Shown piece by piece: positions 9,845-18,708 of a DNA stretch of 64,000 nucleotides. This DNA is from Microcoleus sp. FACHB-831 (lineage in GTDB: Bacteria; Cyanobacteriota; Cyanobacteriia; Cyanobacteriales; FACHB-T130): contig NZ_JACJON010000026.1 of assembly GCF_014695585.1 (NCBI RefSeq), positions 16,258-80,257 on the forward strand, in the 5' to 3' direction. Position 1 is the stretch's first letter; each line of letters begins with the position of its first letter. Both the position numbers and the translations under genes were made by a program. The notes under the pieces were generated by a model, which ran no database searches, had not been told where the DNA came from, and worked only from the letters and a program-made list of their open reading frames with translations.

Positions 9845-10469
9845 CTCTTGTCGGATTCCTGCGTTACATCACACTACGTTTCGATAAGCTTGTTGCTTCG
9901 GGAGAGAGCATACTGGCTAAAAATTTTCCCTGCCTGCGTCTGGGTTAATGCCAACGCGGGAGGTCTGGAAATGCCGCATCATCCCAATGACAAATCGCGA
10001 TCTCGATCAGAGCGCTCTTTGCGGGTTGATTGAAGGAGAAGAGAATAAAGGGGCCTTTGGCTCATATTCCCAAGCTAACGTGTTTGAGCAAAATTCTTGG
10101 GGCTGCAACAAGCAGGCAATCCAGATTTATCAACTGGTAAGTATATAAAAAGCCAGAAAATCGACTACTACATATTTCGCCATATTTTACCTATCTACCT
10201 TATCGACTTTCAGGCTGAGTGCGTATGTAAAATCGATATTTTTTATCTATCCCATCAAACCCAGTTCCCCTTTCAGCTCTAAATTATAGGTTTGTTAAAC
10301 ATCAGGAGACTATTCATCTCTTGCCTTTAGAAACTCTGTTACAGAAACACCGACGCCTTGTGTTAAATTGCCCCTATGTAAGCGATTGATGGTTTATGTT
10401 CCTCAAATTAAGAAGCATTTGAGCCATTAAAATTAAGTAGCCCAACCCGCCAAGGAAACTATATCGAGC
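9845..10469. other. Intergenic region between divergent signalling genes
   Basis: This 625-bp stretch separates the giant kinase from the KaiC-like gene. Open frames here are short (under 70 codons), overlap each other and lack good ribosome binding sites, so none is called. The stretch is AT-rich from about 10140 and should hold both promoters, but I see no element strong enough to assign. Confidence 0.5.
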
Positions 10470-11909
10470 ATGTATACAGACCGTCTAGCGACCGGAATCT
10501 CAGGTCTCGATGAGGTTCTTTATGGTGGATATATCCCTGGCCGAGCCTATTTAGTGCGGGGTGGGCCAGGAACAGGCAAGACAACCCTGGGATGGCACTT
10601 CCTCTTTGCCGGAGTCGCGGCTGGGGAAGCAGTCCTGTTCATCACATTAGGAGAACCCGTTACACAGCTTCTACAGTCGGCACGCGAGCTAGGATTTGAC
10701 CCAACGCAAGTCAAGTTTCTAGACCTTAGTCCCTCTTCTGACTTTTTTGCAGAAGTCCAGACCTATGACATCTTCACACCAGCGGAAGTTGAACGGGAAC
10801 CGACGACTCAGCGGATTGTCGAGCAGGTACAAATGCTGAAACCGCAGCGAATTTTTATTGATGCGATGACCCAGTTTCGCTACTTTGCGACAGATGCGTT
10901 TCAGTTTCGCAAGCAAGCGTTGTCCTTTCTGCGGTTTTTAGTAGAGCAAGGAGCAACGGTTCTCTTAACCTCAGAAAATAGCCCAGAAGCACCTGATGAC
11001 GATTTACAGTTCATGAGTGATGGCGTCATTACGCTCAATTTCACCGCACAAGCGCGGACGCTATCGATTTCTAAATTTCGGGGATCTGACTTTCGCGCGG
11101 AGTCTCATTCCATGCGCCTTACCAGCACTGGAGTGAAGATATTTCCCCGCTTAGTGCCAGAAATCTATACGCAGCCGTTTACGCTCGAAAACATTTCTTC
11201 TGGAATTCCAGAGCTTGATGAATTACTGCATGGCGGGTTGGAGCGCGGCACTATTACGATTATTAGTGGTCCAAGCGGGGTCGGCAAAAGCACCCTGGGA
11301 CTCCAGTTTATGAAGGAAGCGGCGGGTCGAGGCGAACGTTCCGTGATTTACAGCTTTGAGGAGTGGCAAGAGACCCTAGTGCGGCGGGCACAAGCGATCA
11401 ACATTCCCGTCCATGCCATGCTGAACCTGGGGACGTTATCGGTCGTGCAGGTGTCGCCTCTGCACTACACACCGGATGAGTTTGCCAGCCTGGTGCGGTT
11501 GGAAGTTGAAGAACGACAGGCGCGGATTGTGATGCTTGACAGCGTGGCAGGCTATCGACTGTCGGTGCGAGGCGAGGATCTGGTTAGCCACATCCATGCC
11601 CTATGCAAGTATTTGCAAAGCCAGGGAGTGGCAGTGCTGTTGATCAATGAGGTGGAGGCGATTACAGGGGAGTTTCGCGCTACAGAGGTTGGTATCAGCT
11701 ATCTGGCAGACAATCTTATGTTTCTGCGCTACCTGGAGATGAAGGGGGAGTTGCGGCGGGCGATTGGGGTTTTGAAGAAGCGGATGACAGATTTTGAGAA
11801 AACCCTGCGGGAGTTTGAGATCAGTCGCTATGGGATCAAGGTCGGGAAGCCGTTAACAAATATGCGGGGAGTGCTGCGGGGAGTTCCGGAACTGCTGGAC
11901 GAGGAGTAA
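10470..11909 (+). CDS. KaiC-like double RecA ATPase (non-clock KaiC homologue)
   Basis: The protein has two tandem KaiC/RecA-type ATPase domains. The first carries Walker A GGPGTGKTT (residues 31-39) and a Walker B-like RIFIDAMTQF; the second carries SGPSGVGKST (near 266) and RIVMLDSVAG, with a paired Glu in YSFEEW. At 479 residues it is shorter than clock KaiC (about 520) and lacks KaiC's C-terminal extension, and no kaiA or kaiB is near, so I place it among the KaiC-like signalling ATPases and not as the core clock gene. It is followed 46 bp later by a histidine kinase on the same strand; the pairing suggests a shared signalling role, which is inferred. Confidence 0.88.
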   Translation: MYTDRLATGISGLDEVLYGGYIPGRAYLVRGGPGTGKTTLGWHFLFAGVAAGEAVLFITLGEPVTQLLQSARELGFDPTQVKFLDLSPSSDFFAEVQTYDIFTPAEVEREPTTQRIVEQVQMLKPQRIFIDAMTQFRYFATDAFQFRKQALSFLRFLVEQGATVLLTSENSPEAPDDDLQFMSDGVITLNFTAQARTLSISKFRGSDFRAESHSMRLTSTGVKIFPRLVPEIYTQPFTLENISSGIPELDELLHGGLERGTITIISGPSGVGKSTLGLQFMKEAAGRGERSVIYSFEEWQETLVRRAQAINIPVHAMLNLGTLSVVQVSPLHYTPDEFASLVRLEVEERQARIVMLDSVAGYRLSVRGEDLVSHIHALCKYLQSQGVAVLLINEVEAITGEFRATEVGISYLADNLMFLRYLEMKGELRRAIGVLKKRMTDFEKTLREFEISRYGIKVGKPLTNMRGVLRGVPELLDEE

Positions 11910-11955
11910 TCTTGAGTTTCACTTTCTGTTATTGTCACGTTTTAGGGAATTAACC

Positions 11956-13521
11956 ATGAACCGGATTCTACTATTTCTAGAAAACAGCGAGAATCGTCGG
12001 TTACTGGAAGAATTTCTGAGCTTCCGCTATGAGGTGCGTGTAGGAAACTCTTTATTGCAAACAAAACAGGCGGTTCCTATGCTGGATGAGCCGTTCGATC
12101 TGTGTATTTTGGATGGAGTGGCCTTGAATCATCTGTGGGAGTGGGCACGCGCCAAAAAAGAAATGGAGCAGCCTGTATTTCTGCCGTTTCTGTTAGTAAC
12201 TCCGCAATCTCAGGTGAAGTTGCTGACCCGTCAGCTTTGGCAGAGTGTGGATGATTTGATTAGCAAGCCGATCGAAAAGTTGGAATTACAGGCGCGAGTA
12301 GAAATGCTGCTGCGATCGCGGCAACTGTCGCTACAACTGAAGGCAAGCAATCAACAGCTTCAAGATGAGATTGCTCAGCGCGATCGCGCTGAAGCCGAGC
12401 GTGAAATGGCGATCGCTGCTTTGCAAGACAACGAACTTCGCTTCCGGCGGCTGACTGAATCTAATGTAATTGGCATGATTGTGGCTGATTTAAAGGGCAA
12501 TATTGTTGATGCCAATCAGGCGTTTCTCAATATGGTGGGCTATACATCTGAAGAGTTGCAGATGGGGACAATTCAGTGGCAAGCGATGACACCACCTGAG
12601 TATCAGGCGTTAGATCTACAAGGAATTGAGAAACTGCGCTCGACTGGCTTGCTCACGCCGTTTGAAAAAGAATATATTCACAAAGATGGCAACCGCGTCC
12701 CTGTAGAGGTCGGTGGTGCGTTGCTTGATGCGGTCGAGCAAACTGCTGTATGTTTCGTGTTGGATATTAGCGATCGCAAACGAGCTGAAGCAGAAACCCA
12801 ACGCGCACTTGCACGAGAACGAGAAATCAACGAGCTGAAGTCTCGCTTTGTCTACATGGTTTCGCACGAATTCCGCAACCCGTTGAATATCATTTCTGGT
12901 TTTGTGCGTCTCCTCGAACGCCAGGGAAATCGGCTTGAGCCAGAGCGTCAGGCAGACTTTTACCAGCGCATCAAGTCCGCCATTGACAGAATGACTACCC
13001 TGCTAGACGATGTATTGCTAATTGGCGAAACAGAAACGAATCGTTTGTCATTTCAGCCTGCACCGCTAGAAGTCATATCCTTTTGCCAGTCTTTAGTTGA
13101 AGACCTTAAAATCGCTAACGACGAGGTTGAGATCGGCTTTATCTATACAGTCGAAAGCTTGAACGCTAATCTCGACAGCGCCCTACTGCGTAACATTCTC
13201 GGAAATTTGCTCTCGAACGCTATTAAGTATTCAAGTGCAGGTAGCCCAGTGCAACTTTATTTATCGTGCGAGGCTGATGTCCTCACTTTTAAAGTGCAGG
13301 ATACCGGAATTGGCATTCCCCCAGAGGCACAGACACGATTGTTTGATGCCTTTTATCGAGCAAACAATGTGGACAGCAGAGCAGGTACTGGGTTAGGTTT
13401 GGCGATCGTCAAGCAGTCTGTAGATCTGCATGGTGGCACGATTTCAATTGAGAGCGAAGTTAATGTTGGCACAACCTTTATTGTCACTCTTCCCCTCAGC
13501 AAGCATCTGCACCAAAATTAA
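11956..13521 (+). CDS. Receiver-PAS-histidine kinase, partner of the KaiC-like ATPase
   Basis: The preferred start is ATG at 11956 (MNRILLFLE); an in-frame TTG lies at 11932. Domains: a degenerate N-terminal receiver (residues 1-120; CILDG supplies the acceptor Asp and ISKP the Lys, but the usual acidic pair is replaced by ENSEN), a coiled segment (QLSLQLKASNQQLQDE), a PAS domain (150-270) and a histidine kinase core with FVYMVSHEFRNPL, NLLSNAIKYS, DTGIGIP and GTGLGLAI. It is probably cotranscribed with the KaiC-like gene. The intact kinase motifs indicate an active enzyme; its response regulator partner is not in the window unless the hybrid kinase serves. Confidence 0.88.
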   Translation: MNRILLFLENSENRRLLEEFLSFRYEVRVGNSLLQTKQAVPMLDEPFDLCILDGVALNHLWEWARAKKEMEQPVFLPFLLVTPQSQVKLLTRQLWQSVDDLISKPIEKLELQARVEMLLRSRQLSLQLKASNQQLQDEIAQRDRAEAEREMAIAALQDNELRFRRLTESNVIGMIVADLKGNIVDANQAFLNMVGYTSEELQMGTIQWQAMTPPEYQALDLQGIEKLRSTGLLTPFEKEYIHKDGNRVPVEVGGALLDAVEQTAVCFVLDISDRKRAEAETQRALAREREINELKSRFVYMVSHEFRNPLNIISGFVRLLERQGNRLEPERQADFYQRIKSAIDRMTTLLDDVLLIGETETNRLSFQPAPLEVISFCQSLVEDLKIANDEVEIGFIYTVESLNANLDSALLRNILGNLLSNAIKYSSAGSPVQLYLSCEADVLTFKVQDTGIGIPPEAQTRLFDAFYRANNVDSRAGTGLGLAIVKQSVDLHGGTISIESEVNVGTTFIVTLPLSKHLHQN

Positions 13522-13555
13522 TCTTGGTTGCTGATAATAGCGAGATACATTAACC

Positions 13556-14314
13556 TTATTTCTGGGCAAAATGTGCTAGACGCGATCGCACCAGCAAGTC
13601 ATTCAGCGCCTCTTTAGCAGAAGTCGTTTCAGGTAAACTACTAGCCTTACTCGCCGCCTCCAATTCGCCGCACAAATGCTGAAATTGCTGCTGATGAAAC
13701 TCTATATCAACATCATCTAAAATAGCTTTTTCTGCACCTGACAACTTCCTAGCAATTAGATCGGGTATGTATTGCAATTTGAAGGCTTCGTTTAGATGCA
13801 CTAGATTAGCTTCCACTTCCCCCGTTCGCATTAAATGAATTCCGGTTAATAGCACCCTGTATATATATAACAATGGCTTAATTCTTCGTTCTTTATCGAA
13901 GAGCCGCCATTGCGTTTGGGCAAATCCGAGGTAATGGTGAACGTGATGGCGCGTAATGCAGTTTTTGGCAGTAACTTTTAATTCTTCATGAGCTGGATTC
14001 GTATGAAGAATTAAGGGTGAATAAAGTTGCTCTAAGACATAGCCGTTCTTTTTGAGTAGTAGGGAAAAGAACTTCTTGATATCGTGAGTTACCAGATCGA
14101 TTTCCAGCCCATCTTGGAATTGCGATATTTCGATAGTCTCTCGCCCAGGATCTAGTCCAAGAACTTCCGATACTGGCAAAATGTGCGCTCCCCGCAAGTC
14201 ATAATCGGAATCTGGCGATGGAAAGCCATACAGATGCGCTCCGCTTATTGTTGCGAACAAAAGCGGATAAGGCTGATTAGAAATTACATTTGTTAGCTGC
14301 TGTTTATTGTCCAT
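13556..14314 (-). CDS. RlaP-like nucleotidyltransferase
   Basis: The N-terminal region has the polymerase-beta-type nucleotidyltransferase signature SGAHLYGFPSPDSDYDLRG, with a Gly-Ser-like start and the DxD pair, and a third acidic position in LEIDLVTHD. The remainder (SRLAHF at the C-terminus, HHYLGFAQTQW in the middle) matches my picture of the RlaP family, predicted nucleotidyltransferases found near RNA ligases. No ligase is present here. Its neighbour upstream is the duplicated DUF6717-like protein, only three bases away, so the two form an operon. Substrate unknown. Confidence 0.78.
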   Translation of the reverse strand: MDNKQQLTNVISNQPYPLLFATISGAHLYGFPSPDSDYDLRGAHILPVSEVLGLDPGRETIEISQFQDGLEIDLVTHDIKKFFSLLLKKNGYVLEQLYSPLILHTNPAHEELKVTAKNCITRHHVHHYLGFAQTQWRLFDKERRIKPLLYIYRVLLTGIHLMRTGEVEANLVHLNEAFKLQYIPDLIARKLSGAEKAILDDVDIEFHQQQFQHLCGELEAASKASSLPETTSAKEALNDLLVRSRLAHFAQK

Positions 14315-14317
14315 ATT

Positions 14318-15004
14318 TTAACGGAGTTTTTCTGCCTTGCAGTATAGCTTTGTTGGCGCTTCACCGAAGTATTTAAATAAGGCAGGACAGAGCCAACCCT
14401 CCATATTTTTTTGCTCCCAGTTATACCAGTTTCCGCCGTACTCGTTTCTTTGCCAAATAAGTTCTGCTTGATATCCTGGAAAAGGGTTTCCAGAAAACAA
14501 AAGCTTGAAACCTTTTTCGGCATTCGGGATATCCTCAACGAGAATATCAATCATCTGCGGTATACCGCTAACAAATGGCTCCCGTACAAGTCCGACTCGT
14601 TCATCGTCAAACACCCAGGTATGCTCGCACCGATAGGGGAAAATAACCATCATTGCGTTAGACATCGGTTCAGCCTTACAGTAAATTTTTTGTGGCGCTA
14701 CACTAAAATACTTGAACAATGGTGGACTTAGCCACCCTTCTAAATTTTTATCTCCCCAGCTATACCAGTTACCGCCATACTGTTCTTTCACCCAAATTAA
14801 TTCTGCTTGATACTCTGAAAAAGGCACTAGGGAAAACAACAGTTTAAACCCTTTATCGGCATTGGGAATATCCCCAGCGAGAGCATCAATTATTGCAGGC
14901 ATACCGCTGACAAAGGGTTCTTTGATAAGCCCAATAGTCTCATAGTCAAATACCCAATAATCTTCATGCCGATAAGGAAAAATTACTATCTTTGTGTCGA
15001 ACAT
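14318..15004 (-). CDS. Tandem-duplicated DUF6717-like protein
   Basis: The protein consists of two homologous halves of about 112 residues. Each has an IFPYR start, a WVFD segment, GL(I/V)(K/R)EPFVSG, DIPNA(D/E)KGFKLLFS, a YGGNWY block and a C-terminal (E)GWL..LFKYF and YCKAE. I recognise the unit as the DUF6717 family, usually a single domain of about 110 residues. ATG at 15004 follows GAGAG at a good distance and is preferred over the start at 15055. It precedes the nucleotidyltransferase by three bases. Function unknown; the EPFVSGMP and YGGNWY blocks are the most conserved between halves. Confidence 0.7.
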   Translation of the reverse strand: MFDTKIVIFPYRHEDYWVFDYETIGLIKEPFVSGMPAIIDALAGDIPNADKGFKLLFSLVPFSEYQAELIWVKEQYGGNWYSWGDKNLEGWLSPPLFKYFSVAPQKIYCKAEPMSNAMMVIFPYRCEHTWVFDDERVGLVREPFVSGIPQMIDILVEDIPNAEKGFKLLFSGNPFPGYQAELIWQRNEYGGNWYNWEQKNMEGWLCPALFKYFGEAPTKLYCKAEKLR

Positions 15005-15158
15005 AAAATTACTCTCAATAAGGAATTTTGTGGGTAGGCAAAAGCTCCTAGCCATAGTTACCAGGCGGGAGATTGGTAACTAGAATATCCCCGCTCTGCA
15101 TCGACAGTGAGGCGCACGTTAACATTTATTAAGACCACTAGGAGCGATCGCTTCATAT

Positions 15159-15947
15159 ATGTGCCGATTACTAGGCTATCTCGGAAAACCACTTTCACTG
15201 GATCGTCTGCTGTTCAAACCAGAACACTCGCTGATTGTCCAAAGCTACGAACCCCGCGAGATGACCTCCGGCGTGGTCAATGCTGATGGCTACGGCATCG
15301 GCTGGTATCACTCTACGCGAGAAACTGACCCCTTCGTATACAAAAACCTGCTGCCCATTTGGGGTGATGTTAACCTGCCCGCCCTCAGCCGTTACATCGA
15401 GTCAGGGTGCATAACTGCTAACATTCGCAGCGCTACCACTGGTCAATCTGTCGATTTGAGTAATTGCCAGCCCTTTAGTCGCAAGAGTCTGTTATTCACT
15501 CACAACGGCGCCATCAAAAACTTCCGGCAATCTTTATATCGACCAATCCGCAACTTACTAAGTGATGAGGCTTACCAAGCAATAGACGGCTCTACCGATT
15601 CCGAACACCTCTTCGCGATGATGATTAACGAATTGGTAGCTAACCCAAATATTAGTCTAGAAAAAGCCTTGTACACCACGTTAACTACCCTAGCTGAGTT
15701 AGCCAAAACTCATCAAGTGGAAGTTTCTGCAAACATAATTGTCAGCGATGGCGATCGCATGGTCGCTTCTCGTTTTGCCCAAGGTGTCGCCACTCCCTCT
15801 CTCTATTGGCTGCGGGACGATCCATTATTCCCAGAGGCAGTAGTTATTGCCTCCGAACCGTTATTTACTAGCAATTGGAATAAATTACCCGAACGAAGCA
15901 TTATTAGTGTGGGGGAAGACCTTGACGTTCAAATCGCTCAATTCTAA
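15159..15947 (+). CDS. egtC: Ergothioneine biosynthesis glutamine amidotransferase-like hydrolase EgtC
   Basis: The protein begins MCRLLGYLG: after Met removal Cys2 is the N-terminal nucleophile of a class II glutamine amidotransferase (Ntn hydrolase). NADGYGIGWY, ANIRSAT and FTHNGAI are the expected active-site segments. EgtC removes the glutamyl group from the hercynyl-gamma-glutamylcysteine sulfoxide intermediate in ergothioneine synthesis. The next genes are egtB and egtD, which supports this assignment over a generic amidotransferase. Its 3' end overlaps the start of egtB. Confidence 0.9.
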   Translation: MCRLLGYLGKPLSLDRLLFKPEHSLIVQSYEPREMTSGVVNADGYGIGWYHSTRETDPFVYKNLLPIWGDVNLPALSRYIESGCITANIRSATTGQSVDLSNCQPFSRKSLLFTHNGAIKNFRQSLYRPIRNLLSDEAYQAIDGSTDSEHLFAMMINELVANPNISLEKALYTTLTTLAELAKTHQVEVSANIIVSDGDRMVASRFAQGVATPSLYWLRDDPLFPEAVVIASEPLFTSNWNKLPERSIISVGEDLDVQIAQF

Positions 15948-17241
15948 ACCACTCCATCCCAGCACCCTCGATGAACGACGACAGCAGATAAAACAGTGGA
16001 TGCAGCGCTGCCGTAACGGAACGCTGGCGCTGTTTGAAGGCATCAACTACGAAACTTTCTGTCGTCAAGTTCATCCCGACTTCAGCCCGATTGGTTGGCA
16101 TCTAGGCCACATTGCCTATATCGAGGCAATGTGGCTGCTAAATCGTTGTGCTGGCATTTCTTTTGAACCCCCCGTTAGCAAGGGGGGGAAAAGCAATTTG
16201 ACCCAATATCAACGCTTATTTGCTGCTGATGGATTGCCTAAGCACGAACGGGTTTATCTACCGACACTCTCGGAAGTTCGCTGCTACCTGGATACAGTCA
16301 GAAAACAGGTGTTCGATTACCTGGAAATAGCGCCAATAGATTCGCAGGAACGCTTGTGGCGCTGGTTAATTCAGCATGAAAGCCAGCACAGCGAAATTAT
16401 CAGCTTTGTGCTGCAATTGCAACAAGGCGCGATCGCTCCTCAGTGGTCTGGCATCAACCGTCAGCAGTCAGAAAAACAACACTCAACTGACAACAGCCAA
16501 CTGACCGAAATGGTGGAAATTCCAGCAGGTGAGTTTGAGATGGGTAACGACTCTATCGACGCGCTGGATAACGAGCTACCAGTCCATCGAGTATATTTGG
16601 ATACCTACCAAATTGACCGCTATCCCGTCACCTGCGGCCAGTATCGCGCGTTTATGGAAGCGGGGGGCTACCGCGATCGCCACTTGTGGTCAGATGCGGG
16701 CTGGAAATGGCTTGAGGATAATCCTGTAAACCAACCGCTTTATTGGGTGGATGCCGCAGAGTGGGACAATTACCCTGTTTGCGGTGTAAGTTGCCACGAA
16801 GCCGAAGCCTATGCCCGATTCGCGGGTAAGCGCCTCCCAACCGAGGCGGAATGGGAAAAAGCCGCTAGTTGGGATGCAGCAACAACCAGCCGCCGCACTT
16901 ACGCTTGGGGGGAAACTACACCAGACGCGCACCGATGCAACCATGACAACGCGGTGGGACATACAACGCCAGTAGATGCCTATCCAGGCGGACAAAGTGG
17001 TTATGGTGTTTGCGATACTCTAGGCAACGTCTGGGAGTGGACTGCTTCCTGGTTCGATGGCTACGAGGGTTTTGTGAGTTATCCTTACGCTGGTTATTCC
17101 AAAGCTTATTTCGATGGACAACATCGAGTGCTAAAGGGAGGAAGTTGGGCGACTCGTCCTTGGGCGTTGCGGTGTGCTTTTCGCAACTGGTATTATCCTG
17201 AAGTGCGTCAAATTTTGGCTGGATTTCGATGTGCTTTGTAA
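15922..17241 (+). CDS. egtB: Ergothioneine sulfoxide synthase EgtB
   Basis: This non-haem iron enzyme joins hercynine to a thiol donor with oxygen. The N-terminal DinB-like domain supplies iron ligands in GWHLGHIAY and QHESQHSE; the C-terminal formylglycine-generating-enzyme-like domain has VEIPAGEFEMG, RLPTEAEWEKA, GNVEWEW-like GNVWEWT and LKGGSW. No ATG exists near the start. TTG at 15922 (overlapping the last 26 bases of egtC) is chosen; GTG at 15907 is also possible. The overlap implies translational coupling to egtC. A small G/C-run hairpin element has entered the coding sequence near 16168. The size, about 439 residues, is normal. Confidence 0.9.
   Translation: MTFKSLNSKPLHPSTLDERRQQIKQWMQRCRNGTLALFEGINYETFCRQVHPDFSPIGWHLGHIAYIEAMWLLNRCAGISFEPPVSKGGKSNLTQYQRLFAADGLPKHERVYLPTLSEVRCYLDTVRKQVFDYLEIAPIDSQERLWRWLIQHESQHSEIISFVLQLQQGAIAPQWSGINRQQSEKQHSTDNSQLTEMVEIPAGEFEMGNDSIDALDNELPVHRVYLDTYQIDRYPVTCGQYRAFMEAGGYRDRHLWSDAGWKWLEDNPVNQPLYWVDAAEWDNYPVCGVSCHEAEAYARFAGKRLPTEAEWEKAASWDAATTSRRTYAWGETTPDAHRCNHDNAVGHTTPVDAYPGGQSGYGVCDTLGNVWEWTASWFDGYEGFVSYPYAGYSKAYFDGQHRVLKGGSWATRPWALRCAFRNWYYPEVRQILAGFRCAL
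16168..16188. repeat. CCCCCC...GGGGGG hairpin element inside egtB
   Basis: Six C bases, GTTAGCAA and a G run form a hairpin that reads EPPVSKGG in frame. This C-run/AGCAA/G-run pattern is common between cyanobacterial genes; here it falls in the linker between the EgtB domains' conserved blocks, so I read it as an in-frame insertion. Confidence 0.55.
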
Positions 17242-17438
17242 GGGGGATTTATAGTCCGGCCTTGACGCTTGGGGGGTTAAGTAGCCAGGGTAGTGGGAAA
17301 ATGCGAAAAGAATCGGAATCAGCAGGAAGTATCTAGCCCAGGCGCGATTTTATTGCTAAAGGCTTTGTGTTTCAATGACTGATAGCTTTAGCAAGCGATT
17401 TTGCGAGTGCGATCGCTCCCACACAAACCGGAGGTTGA

Positions 17439-18482
17439 ATGACAATTTCTAAAACTGCAAGCAGCAATGTATCTTCCCCATACACTATAGAAAAACGCTT
17501 GCAGCTACAGCATTTACTTAGTTCTACCCAAGCAAAAGAAATAAAACAAGTTGACGGTAGCGATGTTGTTAAGGGTTTAAGTCAAACTCCCAAATCGTTA
17601 CCGCCTCGCTATTTTTACGATGACAAAGGTTCGCAGCTGTTTGAGCAAATCTGTGAGTTACCGGAATATTATCTAACACGCACGGAAACTGCTATTTTGC
17701 AGAAATATGCGGGTGAAGTTGCGAGTTTTACAGGTGCGTGCGAACTGGTGGAACTGGGTAGCGGTAGTTCAACTAAAACCCGCGTTCTGTTAGATGCTTA
17801 TCAGGAATTAGGCTATCCGCTGCGCTATCTACCAATTGATGTTAGTGCGGGAATTTTGGAAAATAGTGCTAAAGATTTGCTGGCTGATTATCCATCGCTA
17901 CAGGTAAATGGAATAGTAAGTACCTATGAGTTGGCGTTGGAAAATTTACCAGCAGCCGAGTTACCAAGCCGCGCGATTTGTTTTATTGGTAGCACGTTGG
18001 GTAATTTGAAGCCAGAAGAGTGCGAGCGCTTCTTTTCACAGATTACTTCTGCTCTCCAGGTCGGGGAGTATTTCTTGTTAGGGATAGACTTGCAAAAGCC
18101 AGCACATCTGTTGAATGCAGCCTATAACGATAGCCAGGGAGTAACGGCTGCTTTTAATCTGAATATGTTGGAGCATTTGAACTGGAAATTTGATGGCAAT
18201 TTTGACACGACGCAGTTTGAACATTGGGCGTTTTATAACGAATCGCAGCACCAGATTGAGATGCATTTGAAGAGTAAGCGATCGCAATCTGTGCATTTAC
18301 GCGCCTTAGATTTAACCGTTGAGTTTGAGATGGGCGAGACAATTTTAACTGAAATTTCTCGCAAATTTGATATCAATGTTATGCAGCAGTATCTGGAAGC
18401 ACGGCGTCTAAAACCTCTGCAAGTTTGGACAGATGCGGATCGGTGGTTTGGCTTGGTGTTGTGTCAACTGCAATCGGCGTAA
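17439..18482 (+). CDS. egtD: L-histidine N-alpha-methyltransferase EgtD
   Basis: EgtD trimethylates histidine to hercynine with SAM, the first step of ergothioneine synthesis. Seen here: LPPRYFYDDKGSQLFEQIC near the N-terminus, ELVELGSGSSTKTR as the SAM-binding loop, LPIDVSAGIL and FIGSTLGNL, all typical of the family. Length of 347 residues is slightly over the usual 320-330. ATG at 17439 is preceded by CCGGAGG, a strong ribosome binding site. It lies about 200 bp after egtB; with egtC and egtB it gives a three-gene set. egtA and egtE are not in the window. Confidence 0.92.
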   Translation: MTISKTASSNVSSPYTIEKRLQLQHLLSSTQAKEIKQVDGSDVVKGLSQTPKSLPPRYFYDDKGSQLFEQICELPEYYLTRTETAILQKYAGEVASFTGACELVELGSGSSTKTRVLLDAYQELGYPLRYLPIDVSAGILENSAKDLLADYPSLQVNGIVSTYELALENLPAAELPSRAICFIGSTLGNLKPEECERFFSQITSALQVGEYFLLGIDLQKPAHLLNAAYNDSQGVTAAFNLNMLEHLNWKFDGNFDTTQFEHWAFYNESQHQIEMHLKSKRSQSVHLRALDLTVEFEMGETILTEISRKFDINVMQQYLEARRLKPLQVWTDADRWFGLVLCQLQSA

Positions 18483-18525
18483 TCAACAAGCAATATCGCT
18501 CAACTAAATAGGTTTTATTTTTTAG

Positions 18526-18547
18526 AGGCGCATCTCCATGCGCCTTT
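18526..18547 (+). terminator. Possible terminator after egtD
   Basis: AGGCGCAT and ATGCGCCT form an 8-bp stem around CTCC, 44 bases after the egtD stop. A T-rich run precedes it and only three T follow, so it would work better for transcripts coming from the opposite strand. Weak call. Confidence 0.4.
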
Positions 18548-18708
18548 AACGCAAGTTTAAAAAATTAGCCTGTTTAATTTATGAACCAAGATGCACTACC
18601 AACCGCAGAATGTTTTACAAAAGTTTTAAAAAATTACATATAGCCTAAAAAAAATCAACAAGCGATCGCGTTGTTGAAAATATACTATTTGAAGCTCAGA
18701 TAGTCTTG

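Noticed and set aside
9848..10282. Three plus-strand frames of 61-66 codons before the KaiC-like gene
   Set aside because: They overlap each other, lack ribosome binding sites and have no recognisable sequence.
10470..11909. Core clock gene kaiC
   Set aside because: The protein is short at the C-terminus, kaiA and kaiB are absent nearby, and the neighbour is a PAS kinase, which fits the KaiC-like signalling group.
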